39,931 nucleotides of DNA from Pluralibacter sp. (GTDB taxonomy: Bacteria > Pseudomonadota > Gammaproteobacteria > Enterobacterales > Enterobacteriaceae), in NCBI RefSeq assembly GCF_019237635.1, contig NZ_JAFAGS010000173.1, positions 1 to 39,931 of the forward strand, read 5' to 3'. The translations under genes were made by a program, and so were the position numbers. This document shows positions 8,699 through 19,035 of the stretch, piece after piece; within the stretch, counting starts at the first letter, position 1; every line of letters starts with the position of its first letter. The notes beneath the pieces were generated by a model that made no database searches, was not told the origin of the DNA, and saw only the letters and a program-made list of their open reading frames with translations.

Positions 8699-9679
8699 AT
8701 GAACAAATACCGCCTCAGCACCTCTTCCCGCGCCTTTAGCTATCAGCAAGACGGCGAGAAAAAAAGCGTCGACCTCTGGCAAATTATCGCCCTGTACGAT
8801 TTCGCCGATGTAAAACAGGGCGCCGCCGGCGGTTGGATTGATTCACCGCAGGCGTTAAGCCAGCAAGGAGCCTGCTGGATTTATGACGAAAACAGTATGG
8901 TCTTCGCCGAGGCCCGGGTCGAGGAAAACGCGCGTATTTGCGGGACGTGCATTCTCAGCCATGGCGCGCGGGTGGCGGGAAACGCCCTTGTGGAGACAGC
9001 CGAAATCAGCGATCAAGCGCATTTAAGTGACAACGTCACGGTAAAAAATTCCCGTGTACGCGGCGAGTGCCACCTCTTCGGCAGCGCCCGGGTCCTCAAC
9101 GACTGCGACATTATCGCCGCCAAAGGGCTGACGCGGGAACGCGAACAGATCCTGCAGATTTACGATCGCGCGACGGTCAGCCGCTCGCGGGTTGTCCACC
9201 AGGCGCAGGTCTACGGCGACGCCATTGTCGACCAGGCGTTTATTGAGCATCGGGCAGAAGTCTTTGACGCGGCGCTTATCCAGGGGAATGAGGAAAACAA
9301 CGTCTGGTTGTGCGATTGCGCCAAAGTCTACGGCCACGCGCGCGTGGTCGCCGGGCGCGGCGAGGATGCGATCCCCACGCTGCGCTACAGCGCGCAGGTG
9401 GCGGAAAACGCCGTGGTGGAAGGCAACTGCGTGCTGAAACACCGGGTGCTGGTCGGCGGCTACGCCTGGCTGCGCGGCGGCCCCGTACTGCTTGACGACA
9501 ACGTGCTGATCGAAGGCCACGCCCGCATCAGCGGCGATGTGGTGATCGAGCATCATGTTGAGATCACTGAAAATGCGGTGATTGAGGCCTACGACGGCGA
9601 CACCATTCATCTGCGCGGGCGCAAGGTGATTAACGGCGACGCGCGGATTACCCGCACGCCGCTGTTAGGTTCGCTGTAA
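8699..9679 (+). CDS. ydcK: Hexapeptide-repeat (left-handed beta-helix) protein YdcK
   Basis: A 326-residue protein matching E. coli YdcK in length and along its whole sequence. A short N-terminal region (about residues 1-60) leads into a long series of degenerate hexapeptide repeats with alternating small and hydrophobic residues, such as ARVAGNALV and [15 protein letters not shown], which predict a left-handed parallel beta-helix like that of acyltransferases. No catalytic histidine can be assigned, and the function of the family is unknown. The ATG at 8699 gives exactly the family length; GTG at 8684 is in frame upstream. Its stop lies nine bases from the stop of the convergent hrpA. Confidence 0.9.
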   Translation: MNKYRLSTSSRAFSYQQDGEKKSVDLWQIIALYDFADVKQGAAGGWIDSPQALSQQGACWIYDENSMVFAEARVEENARICGTCILSHGARVAGNALVETAEISDQAHLSDNVTVKNSRVRGECHLFGSARVLNDCDIIAAKGLTREREQILQIYDRATVSRSRVVHQAQVYGDAIVDQAFIEHRAEVFDAALIQGNEENNVWLCDCAKVYGHARVVAGRGEDAIPTLRYSAQVAENAVVEGNCVLKHRVLVGGYAWLRGGPVLLDDNVLIEGHARISGDVVIEHHVEITENAVIEAYDGDTIHLRGRKVINGDARITRTPLLGSL

Positions 9680-9688
9680 GTCCTGAAT

Positions 9689-12600
9689 TCAGGCGCTAAT
9701 CTGTTCCATCGCCTGCAGGATACGCTTATCGGAGACCGGATACGGCGTCCCGAGCTGCTGAGCGAAGTAGCTGATGCGCAGCTCCTCAATCATCCAGCGG
9801 ATCTCCTGCACGTCCGCATCGCCGCGCCGGGCGGGCGGCAGTTTATTCAGCCACTGCTGCCACGCCTGCTGCACGCTTTCAACCTTCAGCATCTGCGCGC
9901 GATCGCGGTGCGGGTCGACCGCCAGCTTCTCCAGCCGACGCTCAATACCCTGCAGGTAACGCAGCGTATCGCCGAGGCGCTTAAAGCCGTTGCCGGTCAC
10001 GAAGCCGCGATACACCAGACCGCTCATTTGCGATTTGACGTCCGACAGCCCCAGCGCCATGGTCATATCCACTCGACCTTTCAGGCGTTTATTAATGTTA
10101 AACACCGCCGTCAGGATCTGCTCTACCTGTTTGGCAATCTCCACCACGGTATCGTTGAGCTCGCCCCGCACTTTCTCGTGCAGCGCGGCAAAACGTTCTT
10201 GCGTCCACACCGGGCCGCCCGCTTCGTCAATCAGCTTGTCCACGCCGCAGGAGATACAGTCATCAATCAAATCCAGCACTTTGCCGTAGGGGTTAAAATA
10301 GAGCCCCAGCTTGGCTTTATTCGGCAGCTTCTCGTGCAGGTATTTGATCGGCGACGGGGTATTCAGCAGCAATAAACGACGCAAGCCGCACCACATGGCC
10401 TGCTGCTGCGCCTGCGGATTGTCGAACAGCTTAATCGCCACGCTGTCGCGTTCATCCACCAGCGCAGGCCAGGCTTTTACCTTATAGTTACCGCGCTTTT
10501 GCTCATAGCTTTCCGGCAGCGAGCCGAAACTCCACAGGTGCAGTCCGTTCTGTTCGATACCGTCATCCGCCACCGCTGACAGCGTTTCCTGTACTTTCCC
10601 TTTCAGCGTCTCTTTCAGGGCGTTGAGGTCGCGTCCTTCCTGCAGCTTTTTGTTTTTATCATCCACTACCCGGAAGGTGATTTTCAGATGATCGGGCACC
10701 TGTTCCCAGTGCCAGTCTTCACGGTCAATGGTCACCCCGGTCATCCGGCGCAATTCACGCTCAAGCGAATCCAGCAACGGCAGTTCCAGCGGTGTGGCGC
10801 GGCCTAAAAACGCTTGCGCGTAGTTCGGCGCCGGAACAAAGTTTCTCCGTACCGGTTTGGGCAGCGACTTGATAAGCGCAATGATAAGCTCACGGCGCAG
10901 ACCCGGAATTTGCCATTCAAACCCGGCCTCCTCAACCTGGTTGAGCAGCGGCAGCGGGATGTGCGCGGTAACGCCGTCTGCATCCGCTCCCGGCTCAAAC
11001 TGGTAGCTCAGGCGCAGCTTCAGGCTGCCCTGATGCCAGAAGTTCGGGTAATCCAGCTTGCTGACCCCCTCCGCGCCCTCTTTGATGAGCATGCTCGTTT
11101 CAAAGTTGAGCAGATCCGGCGTTTCGCGGCTGACCGTTTTCCACCAACTGTCGAAATGGCGGGCGGAAACGACATCGTGGCTGATTCGCTGGTCATAAAA
11201 TTCAAACAGCGTTTCGTCGTCCACCAGGATGTCGCGGCGACGTGATTTATGCTCCAGTTCTTCCACTTCGGCGCGTAACCTGAGGTTATCGCGGAAAAAC
11301 GCATGACGCGTTTGCCAGTCGCCCTCAACCAGCGCATGGCGGATGAACAGCTCGCGGCACAGCGCCGGGTCAATCTGACTGTAATTGACCTTACGCGCGG
11401 CAACGACAGGCAGGCCGTAGACAGTGACTTTTTCCGTGGCCATCACCGCCCCCTGCGCGCGCTCCCAGTGCGGTTCACTGTATGAGCGCTTAATCAGGTG
11501 CTGGGCGACAGGTTCCACCCATTCCGGTTCAATGCGCGCGGCGATACGCCCCCACAGGCGGCTGGTTTCCACCAGCTCCGCGACCATCGTCCACTTCGGC
11601 GGCTTTTTGAATAAGCCGGAACCGGGGAAAATGGAGAAGCGGGCATTACGCGCGCCGGTGAACTCCTGTTTATCGGCGTCTTTCATGCCGATGTGCGACA
11701 ACAGCCCGGTCAGCAGCGCAACGTGAATTTCGCGGTACTCCGCCGGTTCGCTGTTGACCGGAATGCGTAATTCTTTCACCACCTGACGCAGCTGCGTGTA
11801 GATATCCTGCCACTCGCGCACGCGCAGGTAGTTGAGGTAGTCGGTGCGGCACAGGCGGCGGAACTGGTTCGATGACAGCGCCTTCTGCTGCTCGCCCAGG
11901 TAGTTCCACAGGTTCACGTACGCCAGGAAATCCGACTCTTTATCGTGGAAACGACGGTGCTTCTCATCGGAGGCCTGCTGCTTGTCCAGTGGGCGCTCGC
12001 GCGGGTCCTGAATCGAGAGCGCCGAGGTGATGATCATCGCCTCGCGCACGCAACCGTGTTTTTGCGCCTCCAGCACCATCCGCGCCAGACGCGGATCCAC
12101 CGGTAGCTGGCTGAGCTGGCGGCCCTGCGCCGTCAGCTTATAGGCCGTCTGCTGCTCGTCGGTCGTGATGGCGCCCAGCTCTTCGAGCAGGCGGACGCCG
12201 TCCTGAATATTGCGCTTATCCGGCGCTTCCACAAACGGGAAGGCCGCGATATCGCCCAGTCCCAGCGCCGTCATTTGCAGAATCACCGAGGCCAGGTTAG
12301 TGCGCAGAATTTCCGGGTCGGTAAACTCCGGGCGCGAGAGGAAATCGTCTTCCGAGTACAGACGAATACAGATCCCTTCCGATACGCGCCCGCAGCGGCC
12401 TTTACGCTGGTTAGCGGAGGCCTGCGACACGGGTTCGATCGGCAGACGCTGTACTTTGGTGCGGTAGCTATAGCGGCTGATGCGCGCGGTACCCGGGTCA
12501 ATGACATACTTGATGCCCGGCACGGTCAGCGACGTTTCCGCGACGTTGGTCGCCAGCACGATGCGCCGTCCGCTGTGCGACTGGAATACCCGGTTCTGCT

Positions 12601-13591
12601 CGCTGTTCGACAGCCGCGCATACAGCGGTAAAATTTCGGTGTGGCGTAAATCCCGCTTGCTCAGCGCATCGGCGGTATCACGAATTTCACGCTCGCCGCT
12701 CATGAAGATCAGGATGTCGCCCGGCCCTTCGTGGTTCAGCTCGTCAACGGCATCGAAAATCGCCTGCAACTGGTCGCGCTCGGTGTCATCAGCATCGATC
12801 ACTATCGGGCGATAGCGCACCTCCACCGGGTACGTCCGCCCGGAAACTTCAATAATCGGCGCATTATTGAAGTGGCGCGAGAAGCGCTCAGGGTCGATCG
12901 TCGCCGAAGTGATGATAATCTTCAGGTCAGGACGCCGCGGCAACAACTCCCTCAGGTAACCCAGCAGGAAATCGATGTTCAGGCTGCGTTCGTGCGCTTC
13001 ATCGATAATGATGGTGTCGTACTGCATCAGCAGCCGATCCTGCTGAATTTCCGCCAGCAGAATACCGTCGGTCATCAGCTTCACCATGGTGGTGTCGCTG
13101 ACGTGATCGCTAAAGCGCACCTTATAGCCGATGCAGCCGCCCGGCTCCGTTTGCAGCTCTTCGGCGATACGGTTCGCCACGGTTCGTGCCGCCAGACGAC
13201 GCGGCTGAGTATGGCCGATAAGCCCTTTCACCCCGCGTCCCAGCTCCATACAAATCTTCGGCAACTGAGTGGTTTTCCCTGAACCGGTTTCACCGGCGAC
13301 AATCACCACCTGGTGGTCGCGCACCGCCTCGAGAATCGCCTGCTTTTTTTGACTGACCGGCAGGTTTTCCGGGTACGTTATCGCCGGGCGCGCCGTTTCG
13401 CGTAGCACGACCTGACCGGCTGCCTGTTCAATCTCCTGCGCCATCTCCTGGAGAATGGCCTGTTGTGCATCAGGATTTTTAACCTTTTTCACCCCATGCA
13501 GACGGCGGCTGAAGCGCTGTTTGTCGCGCAGCATCAGGCCGTCAAGCAGCGTATTGAGCATCGGGAAGGTTAACTTCTGTTGTTCTGTCAT
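9689..13591 (-). CDS. hrpA: ATP-dependent RNA helicase HrpA
   Basis: HrpA is a DEAH-box RNA helicase, implicated in E. coli in mRNA processing and in rescue of stalled or collided ribosomes. The 1300-residue protein has the length and sequence of E. coli HrpA. The helicase core shows motif I GETGSGKT (100-107), motif II DEAH (197-200), motif III SAT (229-231) and motif VI QRKGRCGR (395-402). Winged-helix, ratchet and OB-like segments follow, and the long C-terminal half (about 600-1300) is the HrpA-specific extension (DUF3418). The ATG at 13591 agrees with the recalled E. coli N terminus MTEQQKLTF; the ribosome binding site is weak, and a perfect 14-bp palindrome lies just upstream. Confidence 0.96.
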   Translation of the reverse strand: MTEQQKLTFPMLNTLLDGLMLRDKQRFSRRLHGVKKVKNPDAQQAILQEMAQEIEQAAGQVVLRETARPAITYPENLPVSQKKQAILEAVRDHQVVIVAGETGSGKTTQLPKICMELGRGVKGLIGHTQPRRLAARTVANRIAEELQTEPGGCIGYKVRFSDHVSDTTMVKLMTDGILLAEIQQDRLLMQYDTIIIDEAHERSLNIDFLLGYLRELLPRRPDLKIIITSATIDPERFSRHFNNAPIIEVSGRTYPVEVRYRPIVIDADDTERDQLQAIFDAVDELNHEGPGDILIFMSGEREIRDTADALSKRDLRHTEILPLYARLSNSEQNRVFQSHSGRRIVLATNVAETSLTVPGIKYVIDPGTARISRYSYRTKVQRLPIEPVSQASANQRKGRCGRVSEGICIRLYSEDDFLSRPEFTDPEILRTNLASVILQMTALGLGDIAAFPFVEAPDKRNIQDGVRLLEELGAITTDEQQTAYKLTAQGRQLSQLPVDPRLARMVLEAQKHGCVREAMIITSALSIQDPRERPLDKQQASDEKHRRFHDKESDFLAYVNLWNYLGEQQKALSSNQFRRLCRTDYLNYLRVREWQDIYTQLRQVVKELRIPVNSEPAEYREIHVALLTGLLSHIGMKDADKQEFTGARNARFSIFPGSGLFKKPPKWTMVAELVETSRLWGRIAARIEPEWVEPVAQHLIKRSYSEPHWERAQGAVMATEKVTVYGLPVVAARKVNYSQIDPALCRELFIRHALVEGDWQTRHAFFRDNLRLRAEVEELEHKSRRRDILVDDETLFEFYDQRISHDVVSARHFDSWWKTVSRETPDLLNFETSMLIKEGAEGVSKLDYPNFWHQGSLKLRLSYQFEPGADADGVTAHIPLPLLNQVEEAGFEWQIPGLRRELIIALIKSLPKPVRRNFVPAPNYAQAFLGRATPLELPLLDSLERELRRMTGVTIDREDWHWEQVPDHLKITFRVVDDKNKKLQEGRDLNALKETLKGKVQETLSAVADDGIEQNGLHLWSFGSLPESYEQKRGNYKVKAWPALVDERDSVAIKLFDNPQAQQQAMWCGLRRLLLLNTPSPIKYLHEKLPNKAKLGLYFNPYGKVLDLIDDCISCGVDKLIDEAGGPVWTQERFAALHEKVRGELNDTVVEIAKQVEQILTAVFNINKRLKGRVDMTMALGLSDVKSQMSGLVYRGFVTGNGFKRLGDTLRYLQGIERRLEKLAVDPHRDRAQMLKVESVQQAWQQWLNKLPPARRGDADVQEIRWMIEELRISYFAQQLGTPYPVSDKRILQAMEQISA

Positions 13592-13601
13592 AGCGTTACC
13601 G

Positions 13602-13615
13602 GGCAGTGCACTGCC
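13602..13615. promoter_or_regulatory. 14-bp perfect palindrome upstream of hrpA start
   Basis: GGCAGTGCACTGCC is a perfect palindrome about 10 bases upstream of the hrpA start codon, inside its probable 5' leader. It could be a regulator site or, as RNA, a homodimerising stem. No known regulator was recognised. Confidence 0.35.
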
Positions 13616-13777
13616 GGAAAAATGTCTCTGTTTTCATTGATGTTAGATTACCACATCGCGGCAATTCTTTCTTTCATCAATAAATTTGAACGAAGGCTTC
13701 GATATATTGCGCTATCCCTGCAGCAGGATTGTGAATAGAGTGTCAACAAGCAACAGGGCAACGGCCCGTCAATCTAA

Positions 13778-14398
<621 letters not shown>

Positions 14399-14404
14399 TT
14401 GACG

Positions 14405-14436
14405 AATCCCCTCCCACCGCCTGCCGGGAGGGGATT
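14405..14436 (+). terminator. Intrinsic terminator of azoR
   Basis: AATCCCCTCCC (14405-14415) and GGGAGGGGATT (14426-14436) form an 11-bp perfect stem with a 10-base loop followed by a T-run. It begins six bases after the azoR stop codon and sits seven bases before the end of convergent paaY, so it can serve both. Confidence 0.9.
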
Positions 14437-14442
14437 TTTGCA

Positions 14443-15039
14443 TTATATCGCCGATTTTGGCCGCAGGTTCTCGTCAAACTCCAGCCGTTTACGTCCTTCT
14501 TCCTCTTCCCGCAACGGTTCTACCTGATGCATAGTGAGCTTACAGCGCTCCACCAGCACCTGATATTCGCGGGTTCCCTGCATTTTCCAGGCCATTTCGC
14601 CGGCGCTTAAAGCGCGGATCGCCTTCGCCGGACTGCCGATAATCAGATAACTGGCCGGCATTTCCGCTTTTGCTTTCACAAACGACGCTGCGCCGACAAT
14701 GCTGTTTTCGCCGATCACCGCGCCGTCCATTATCACGGCGTTCATACCGACCAGCGCATTACGGCGGATCACGCAGCCGTGAAGAATGGCGCTATGGCCG
14801 ATGTGCCCGTCCTCTTCGACAATGGTGTCCTGCCCAGGAAAACCGTGCATGATGCAGTTATCCTGAATGTTGGCGCCGTCTTTCACCACAATGCGCCCAA
14901 AATCACCGCGCAGGCTGGCATTCGGCCCCACGTAGACCCCTTTGCCGAGGATAACGTCGCCAATCAACACCGCTGTTGGGTGGACATAACTCTCCTCCGG
15001 AACCACCGGGGTTAATCCATCAATCTGATAAACTGGCAT
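14443..15039 (-). CDS. paaY: Hexapeptide-repeat acyl-CoA thioesterase PaaY
   Basis: PaaY is a gamma-carbonic-anhydrase-like trimeric thioesterase that hydrolyses toxic ring-hydroxylated or dead-end CoA intermediates of phenylacetate breakdown. The 198-residue protein (E. coli 196) shows hexapeptide repeats through about residues 15-140 ([39 protein letters not shown]). The expected metal-ligand histidines are present in [21 protein letters not shown]. The C-terminal helix has the basic segment [13 protein letters not shown]. It follows paaX by ten bases on the same strand, forming a paaXY operon under its own promoter separate from paaA-K. Confidence 0.95.
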   Translation of the reverse strand: MPVYQIDGLTPVVPEESYVHPTAVLIGDVILGKGVYVGPNASLRGDFGRIVVKDGANIQDNCIMHGFPGQDTIVEEDGHIGHSAILHGCVIRRNALVGMNAVIMDGAVIGENSIVGAASFVKAKAEMPASYLIIGSPAKAIRALSAGEMAWKMQGTREYQVLVERCKLTMHQVEPLREEEEGRKRLEFDENLRPKSAI

Positions 15040-15049
15040 GTTGTCTCCC

Positions 15050-15976
15050 TTATTTCAGGTTCAGTCCGCCAAAGCGCTGATAAAACAGGCTGGCAGGATG
15101 TGGCAGCGGCCCGACGGAGGTCTCACTTTTCTCGCCGACCCAGGTAAGCGCCCCGGCCGCCACGTGCTGGTAAATATTGATGCACAGCTGGCGCGCCGCC
15201 TGTCCCATCCAGTGGGCGGGCAGCAGCTCCTCCGGCAGCAGCGGGTCTTTGAGCACCACCCTGCGGTAGAGATGAATCAGCAACAGCTGGATTTTAAAGC
15301 AGCGCTCCGGCGTCAGCTCGTCCGGCGTCACGTCACGCAACAGCGGCAGCAGCGGGCGGAAAGTGGTAATAAACGCGTCGTACATGGCATTCTGTTCGGT
15401 AAGCTGCCAACACTCCTCTACCCGCGCCCGCAGCGCGCTGACCGATGTCGCCAGCGGCGAGTGAGCCTCGAAACAGATAACGTTTTCCGCCACGCCCGCC
15501 TCATGCAGCAGCGTCTGTACGTCGGCGAGCTTTTGCGACGGCGAGGCCATCAGGCTGGGGGCCAGAGTGCCGAACCCCTGCCAGATAAGCTGCTTTTTCA
15601 CATCGTTAAGCATGCCTTTATCCAGCCCTTCAGAAAGCAACAGCAGCCAGGTGCCGTCCCAGGCTGGCGGCTCGGCGCGGTAGATTTTGCTTTCAGCGCG
15701 CCGGGTTAACCGCAGCCCTTTATCGCTCAGGCGATAAAAGCTGCGCCGCCCGATACGCACAACATCCAGCCAACCCTCTTTATTGAGACGAAACAGCGAG
15801 GTGCGCACGAAGCGATCGCCAAATCCTAACCCTTCGAGCAGCGCGGTCAGACTCCCAAGCCAGACCTCGCCGCCGCGGTGAGAAAGCGCGTCGCCGTACA
15901 GCGATGAGATAAGCGACGTACCGCTGACGGGGGCCGCGGTCACGACCTGTTGGATGAAGTTATCGAGTTTACTCAT
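15050..15976 (-). CDS. paaX: Phenylacetyl-CoA-responsive repressor PaaX
   Basis: PaaX is a GntR-like winged-helix repressor of the paa promoters; phenylacetyl-CoA releases it from DNA. The 308-residue product closely follows E. coli PaaX (316), with the N-terminal DNA-binding part (about residues 20-95, [35 protein letters not shown]) and a C-terminal effector/dimerisation part (about 100-308). The C terminus is shorter than in E. coli by several residues, ending FGGLNLK. The start is ATG at 15976 (MSKLDNF), matching the E. coli N terminus; ATG at 15985 is three codons upstream and neither has a strong ribosome binding site. Candidate PaaX boxes lie in the paaA/paaZ region. Confidence 0.93.
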   Translation of the reverse strand: MSKLDNFIQQVVTAAPVSGTSLISSLYGDALSHRGGEVWLGSLTALLEGLGFGDRFVRTSLFRLNKEGWLDVVRIGRRSFYRLSDKGLRLTRRAESKIYRAEPPAWDGTWLLLLSEGLDKGMLNDVKKQLIWQGFGTLAPSLMASPSQKLADVQTLLHEAGVAENVICFEAHSPLATSVSALRARVEECWQLTEQNAMYDAFITTFRPLLPLLRDVTPDELTPERCFKIQLLLIHLYRRVVLKDPLLPEELLPAHWMGQAARQLCINIYQHVAAGALTWVGEKSETSVGPLPHPASLFYQRFGGLNLK

Positions 15977-16031
15977 CTGATTCATTCTGTTGTCTTTTTT
16001 ATCCTGGATGAATCATAGCACAGTTGAAAAT

Positions 16032-16055
16032 GCCCTCTCTCTGCGAAGAGAGGGC
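16032..16055 (-). terminator. Terminator at end of the paaA-K operon
   Basis: GCCCTCTCT (16032-16040) and AGAGAGGGC (16047-16055) form a 9-bp stem; on the minus strand it is followed by ATTTTC. It begins 13 bases past the paaK stop and separates paaA-K from paaXY. Confidence 0.75.
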
Positions 16056-16067
16056 CAAAACCAGGGA

Positions 16068-17381
16068 TTAGTTGTTGGCGGCGGCTTTACGCAGGTCGAA
16101 CACCCGGCAGGCCTTGCCTTCCGAGCGCGGAATGCTGCCGCAGTTCACAATCATCACGTCCGTTGAGATCCCGACCATCGATTTAATCCGGTGGCGCAAC
16201 TGGTGGCACACCTGACAACGCTGCTCGTGCGTCAGGAACAAGCTGCTCTCTTTGAGCTCCACTTTCACGGAAAGTGAATCAAGATGACCGCGACGGCTCA
16301 CCTCCAGTTGGTAATGCGGTGAGAGGTGCTCAAACTTGACTATCTCCTCTTCAAGCTGCGACGGGAAAACGTTCACGCCGCGGATGATAAGCATGTCGTC
16401 ACTGCGGCCGCTGATGCGATCCATACGGCGCATTGTACGGGCGGAACCCGGCAGCAGGCGTGTCAGGTCGCGGGTGCGATAGCGGATAACCGGCAGCGCC
16501 TCTTTAGTTAAAGTGGTAAACAGCAGTTCGCCGAGCTGGCCATCGTCAAGCGGCGAGCCGTCGTTGGGGTTCACCACTTCCGGGTAGAAATGGTCTTCCC
16601 AGATGGTCGGACCGTCGGCGGTTTCGATACACTCCATCGCCACGCCCGGGCCCATCACTTCCGACAGGCCGTAAATATCCAGCGCGGTGATCCCCAGACG
16701 GCGCTCGATCTCTTTGCGCATCGCCTGCGTCCACGGCTCGGCGCCGAAGACGCCGACGCGCAGCGAGCAACCGCTGGCGTCGCCGCCCATCTGCCGCTCC
16801 AGCTCTTCGATCAGGTTGAGGCAATAGGATGGCGTCACCATGATCATGTCCGGCTGAAAATCGCGGATCAGCTGCGCCTGTTTCTCCGTTTGTCCGCCGG
16901 ACATCGGGATCACCGTCGCGCCAAGGCGCTCGGCGCCGTAGTGGGCGCCAAGACCGCCGGTAAACAGGCCATAGCCATAAGCCACATGAATTTTATCTTT
17001 GGCGCTGCCGCCCGCCGCACGCAGCGAACGGGCGACGATATTGGCCCAGGTATCGATATCGTTTTGGGTGTAGCCCACCACGGTCGGCTTACCGGTCGTA
17101 CCCGACGAGGCGTGGATACGGACAATCTGCTCCATCGGCACGGCGAAGGCATCGAACGGGTAGTTATCGCGCAGATCCTGTTTAGTGGTGCACGGGAACT
17201 TGCGGATATCAATCAGCTCTTTGAAATCGTCAGGGTGCACGCCCGCCGCGTCGAATTTTCGACGGTACATCGGCACGTTGTCGTAGGCATGCTTGAGGGT
17301 CCATTTCATGCGCTGGGTTTGCAGAGCCTGCAACTCATCGACGGACGCGGTTTCAATCGGTTCTAATTTTGTCGTTATCAT
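16068..17381 (-). CDS. paaK: Phenylacetate-CoA ligase
   Basis: PaaK activates phenylacetate with ATP and CoA to phenylacetyl-CoA in the cytoplasm, the entry step of the pathway and the source of the PaaX inducer. The 437-residue protein equals the E. coli length. The adenylate-forming P-loop SSGTTGKPT is at residues 92-100, followed by YGYGLFTGGLGAHYGAE, the DIYGLSEVMGPGVAMEC adenine-binding region, and the C-terminal subdomain with SGRSDDMLIIRGVNVFPSQ. The start is ATG at 17381 (MITTKLEPIE); an in-frame extension to 17456 has no homology and runs into paaJ. It is the last gene of the operon, 26 bases after paaJ, and is followed by a terminator. Confidence 0.97.
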   Translation of the reverse strand: MITTKLEPIETASVDELQALQTQRMKWTLKHAYDNVPMYRRKFDAAGVHPDDFKELIDIRKFPCTTKQDLRDNYPFDAFAVPMEQIVRIHASSGTTGKPTVVGYTQNDIDTWANIVARSLRAAGGSAKDKIHVAYGYGLFTGGLGAHYGAERLGATVIPMSGGQTEKQAQLIRDFQPDMIMVTPSYCLNLIEELERQMGGDASGCSLRVGVFGAEPWTQAMRKEIERRLGITALDIYGLSEVMGPGVAMECIETADGPTIWEDHFYPEVVNPNDGSPLDDGQLGELLFTTLTKEALPVIRYRTRDLTRLLPGSARTMRRMDRISGRSDDMLIIRGVNVFPSQLEEEIVKFEHLSPHYQLEVSRRGHLDSLSVKVELKESSLFLTHEQRCQVCHQLRHRIKSMVGISTDVMIVNCGSIPRSEGKACRVFDLRKAAANN

Positions 17382-17407
17382 TGTCGGGTACTCGCAGGTA
17401 GATTCGC

Positions 17408-18613
17408 TCACACACGTTCCAGGATCATGGCGATGCCCTGACCCACACCGATACACATCGTGCAGAGGGCGTAACGCCCGCCGCGACGGTGCAGTTCATG
17501 GCTGGCGGACAGCGCCAGACGTGCACCACTCATTCCCAACGGATGGCCTAACGCGATGGCGCCGCCGTTGGGGTTTACATGAGGGGCATCATCCGCAAGC
17601 CCCAGTTGACGCAGGACGCCCAGCGCCTGCGCCGCAAACGCTTCGTTTAATTCGATAACGTCCATATCGGTGATGCTTAACCCCGCGCGTTCCAGCACTT
17701 TGCGGGTGGCCGGTACCGGCCCGAGCCCCATCAGACGCGGTTCAACGCCTGCGGTCGCCATTGCGACGATACGCGCCCGCGGCGTCAGTCCCTGCCGCGC
17801 GGCCATCTGCTCGCTGGCAATCAGCAGCGCCGCCGCCCCGTCGTTAACGCCTGAGGCGTTACCGGCAGTGATGACGCCATTTTTGCGAAACGGCGTTTTC
17901 AGGCTCGCCAGCTGTTCGAGCGTGGTATCCGCTCGCGGGTGCTCGTCCACGGAAACCTCCGTGATAGCGCCCTTTTTCCCCGTCACGCTGACCGGCACTA
18001 TCTCCTGCGCCAGGATACCGTTACGCTGAGCCAGCGCGGTACGTTGCTGGCTGCGCAGCGCGAAAGCATCCTGGTCGGCGCGGCTTATACTTAACAACTC
18101 AGCTACATTTTCCGCCGTTTCCGGCATGCTGTCAGTTCCGAAGTGCTGATGCATGAGCGGATTCACAAAACGCCAGCCGATAGTGGTATCAACCATCTCC
18201 ACCTCGCGCTGAAACGGCGTGGTCGCCTTGCCCATCACGAACGGTGCCCGGGACATCGATTCCACACCGCCCGCCACCAGCAGATCTGCATCGCCTGCCT
18301 TGATCGCGCGGGCGGCAAAGCCGATGGCGTCAAGCCCCGAACCGCACAGGCGGTTAATGGTGGTGCCGGAGACCGTTTGCGGCAATCCCGCCAACAGCGT
18401 CGCCATGCGCGCCACGTTGCGGTTATCCTCCCCTGCCTGGTTGGCGCAGCCGAGGATCACATCGTCGATACGTTCCGCGTCGAGCTGCGGATAGCGCGCC
18501 AGCAGCGCCCGCAGCGGTACCGCTGCCAGGTCATCCGCGCGTACGCTGGACAACGCGCCGCCGTAGCGCCCCACCGGGGTACGAACTCCATCACAGATAA
18601 ATGCGTCACGCAT
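17408..18613 (-). CDS. paaJ: Beta-ketoadipyl-CoA / 3-oxo-5,6-dehydrosuberyl-CoA thiolase
   Basis: PaaJ is a cytoplasmic thiolase acting twice: on 3-oxo-5,6-dehydrosuberyl-CoA and on 3-oxoadipyl-CoA, the last step giving succinyl-CoA and acetyl-CoA. The 401-residue protein matches E. coli in length. The nucleophilic cysteine is C90 in [11 protein letters not shown]. The C-terminal thiolase signatures are [19 protein letters not shown], with the catalytic histidine, and [10 protein letters not shown], with the second cysteine. Its start overlaps the paaI stop by one base (TGATG), indicating translational coupling. Confidence 0.97.
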   Translation of the reverse strand: MRDAFICDGVRTPVGRYGGALSSVRADDLAAVPLRALLARYPQLDAERIDDVILGCANQAGEDNRNVARMATLLAGLPQTVSGTTINRLCGSGLDAIGFAARAIKAGDADLLVAGGVESMSRAPFVMGKATTPFQREVEMVDTTIGWRFVNPLMHQHFGTDSMPETAENVAELLSISRADQDAFALRSQQRTALAQRNGILAQEIVPVSVTGKKGAITEVSVDEHPRADTTLEQLASLKTPFRKNGVITAGNASGVNDGAAALLIASEQMAARQGLTPRARIVAMATAGVEPRLMGLGPVPATRKVLERAGLSITDMDVIELNEAFAAQALGVLRQLGLADDAPHVNPNGGAIALGHPLGMSGARLALSASHELHRRGGRYALCTMCIGVGQGIAMILERV

Positions 18614-19035
18614 CAGGCTTCTCCCGTCACGCTGCCGCCGATGCGGTGTGATTTACCGCGAAACAGGGCAACTGTTTTTTGTTGTTGATTGACGATTTCG
18701 ATGTCGTACACGCCGGTCAGTTTGCCCTGATGCTGCACCCGCGCCGTCGCGGTGAGCTTATCGCCGGCAAACCCCGGACGCAGAAAATCGATGGTGCAGG
18801 CCGACGCCACCGCCGCCAGCCCCTGGCTGTTGCAGGCATAGGCGAACGCGGTGTCCGCCAGCGAGAACAATTGACCGCCGTGGCAGGTCTTATGACCGTT
18901 CAGCATCGACGGCGTGATGGTCATGGTCAGCACCGCAAAGCCATCGTCCATCTCGACGATATCGATACCCAGCGCCTGCGCGCAGGCATCCTGTTGATAC
19001 ATGGCGCGAGCGTTGTGCCAGGCGTTATGACTCAT
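18613..19035 (-). CDS. paaI: Hydroxyphenylacetyl-CoA thioesterase
   Basis: PaaI is a hotdog-fold thioesterase that frees CoA from ring-hydroxylated phenylacetyl-CoA and other dead-end intermediates. The 140-residue protein has the E. coli length. The hotdog motif GHKTCHGGQLFSLADTAFAYA (about residues 45-65) contains the catalytic aspartate in LAD. The C terminus GVYDIEIVNQQQKTVALFRGKSHR is strongly conserved. The start is ATG at 19035, after a GGAG ribosome binding site; the longer in-frame reading from 19191 lies inside paaH and is not used. It overlaps the end of paaH by 11 bases and the start of paaJ by one base. Confidence 0.96.
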   Translation of the reverse strand: MSHNAWHNARAMYQQDACAQALGIDIVEMDDGFAVLTMTITPSMLNGHKTCHGGQLFSLADTAFAYACNSQGLAAVASACTIDFLRPGFAGDKLTATARVQHQGKLTGVYDIEIVNQQQKTVALFRGKSHRIGGSVTGEA

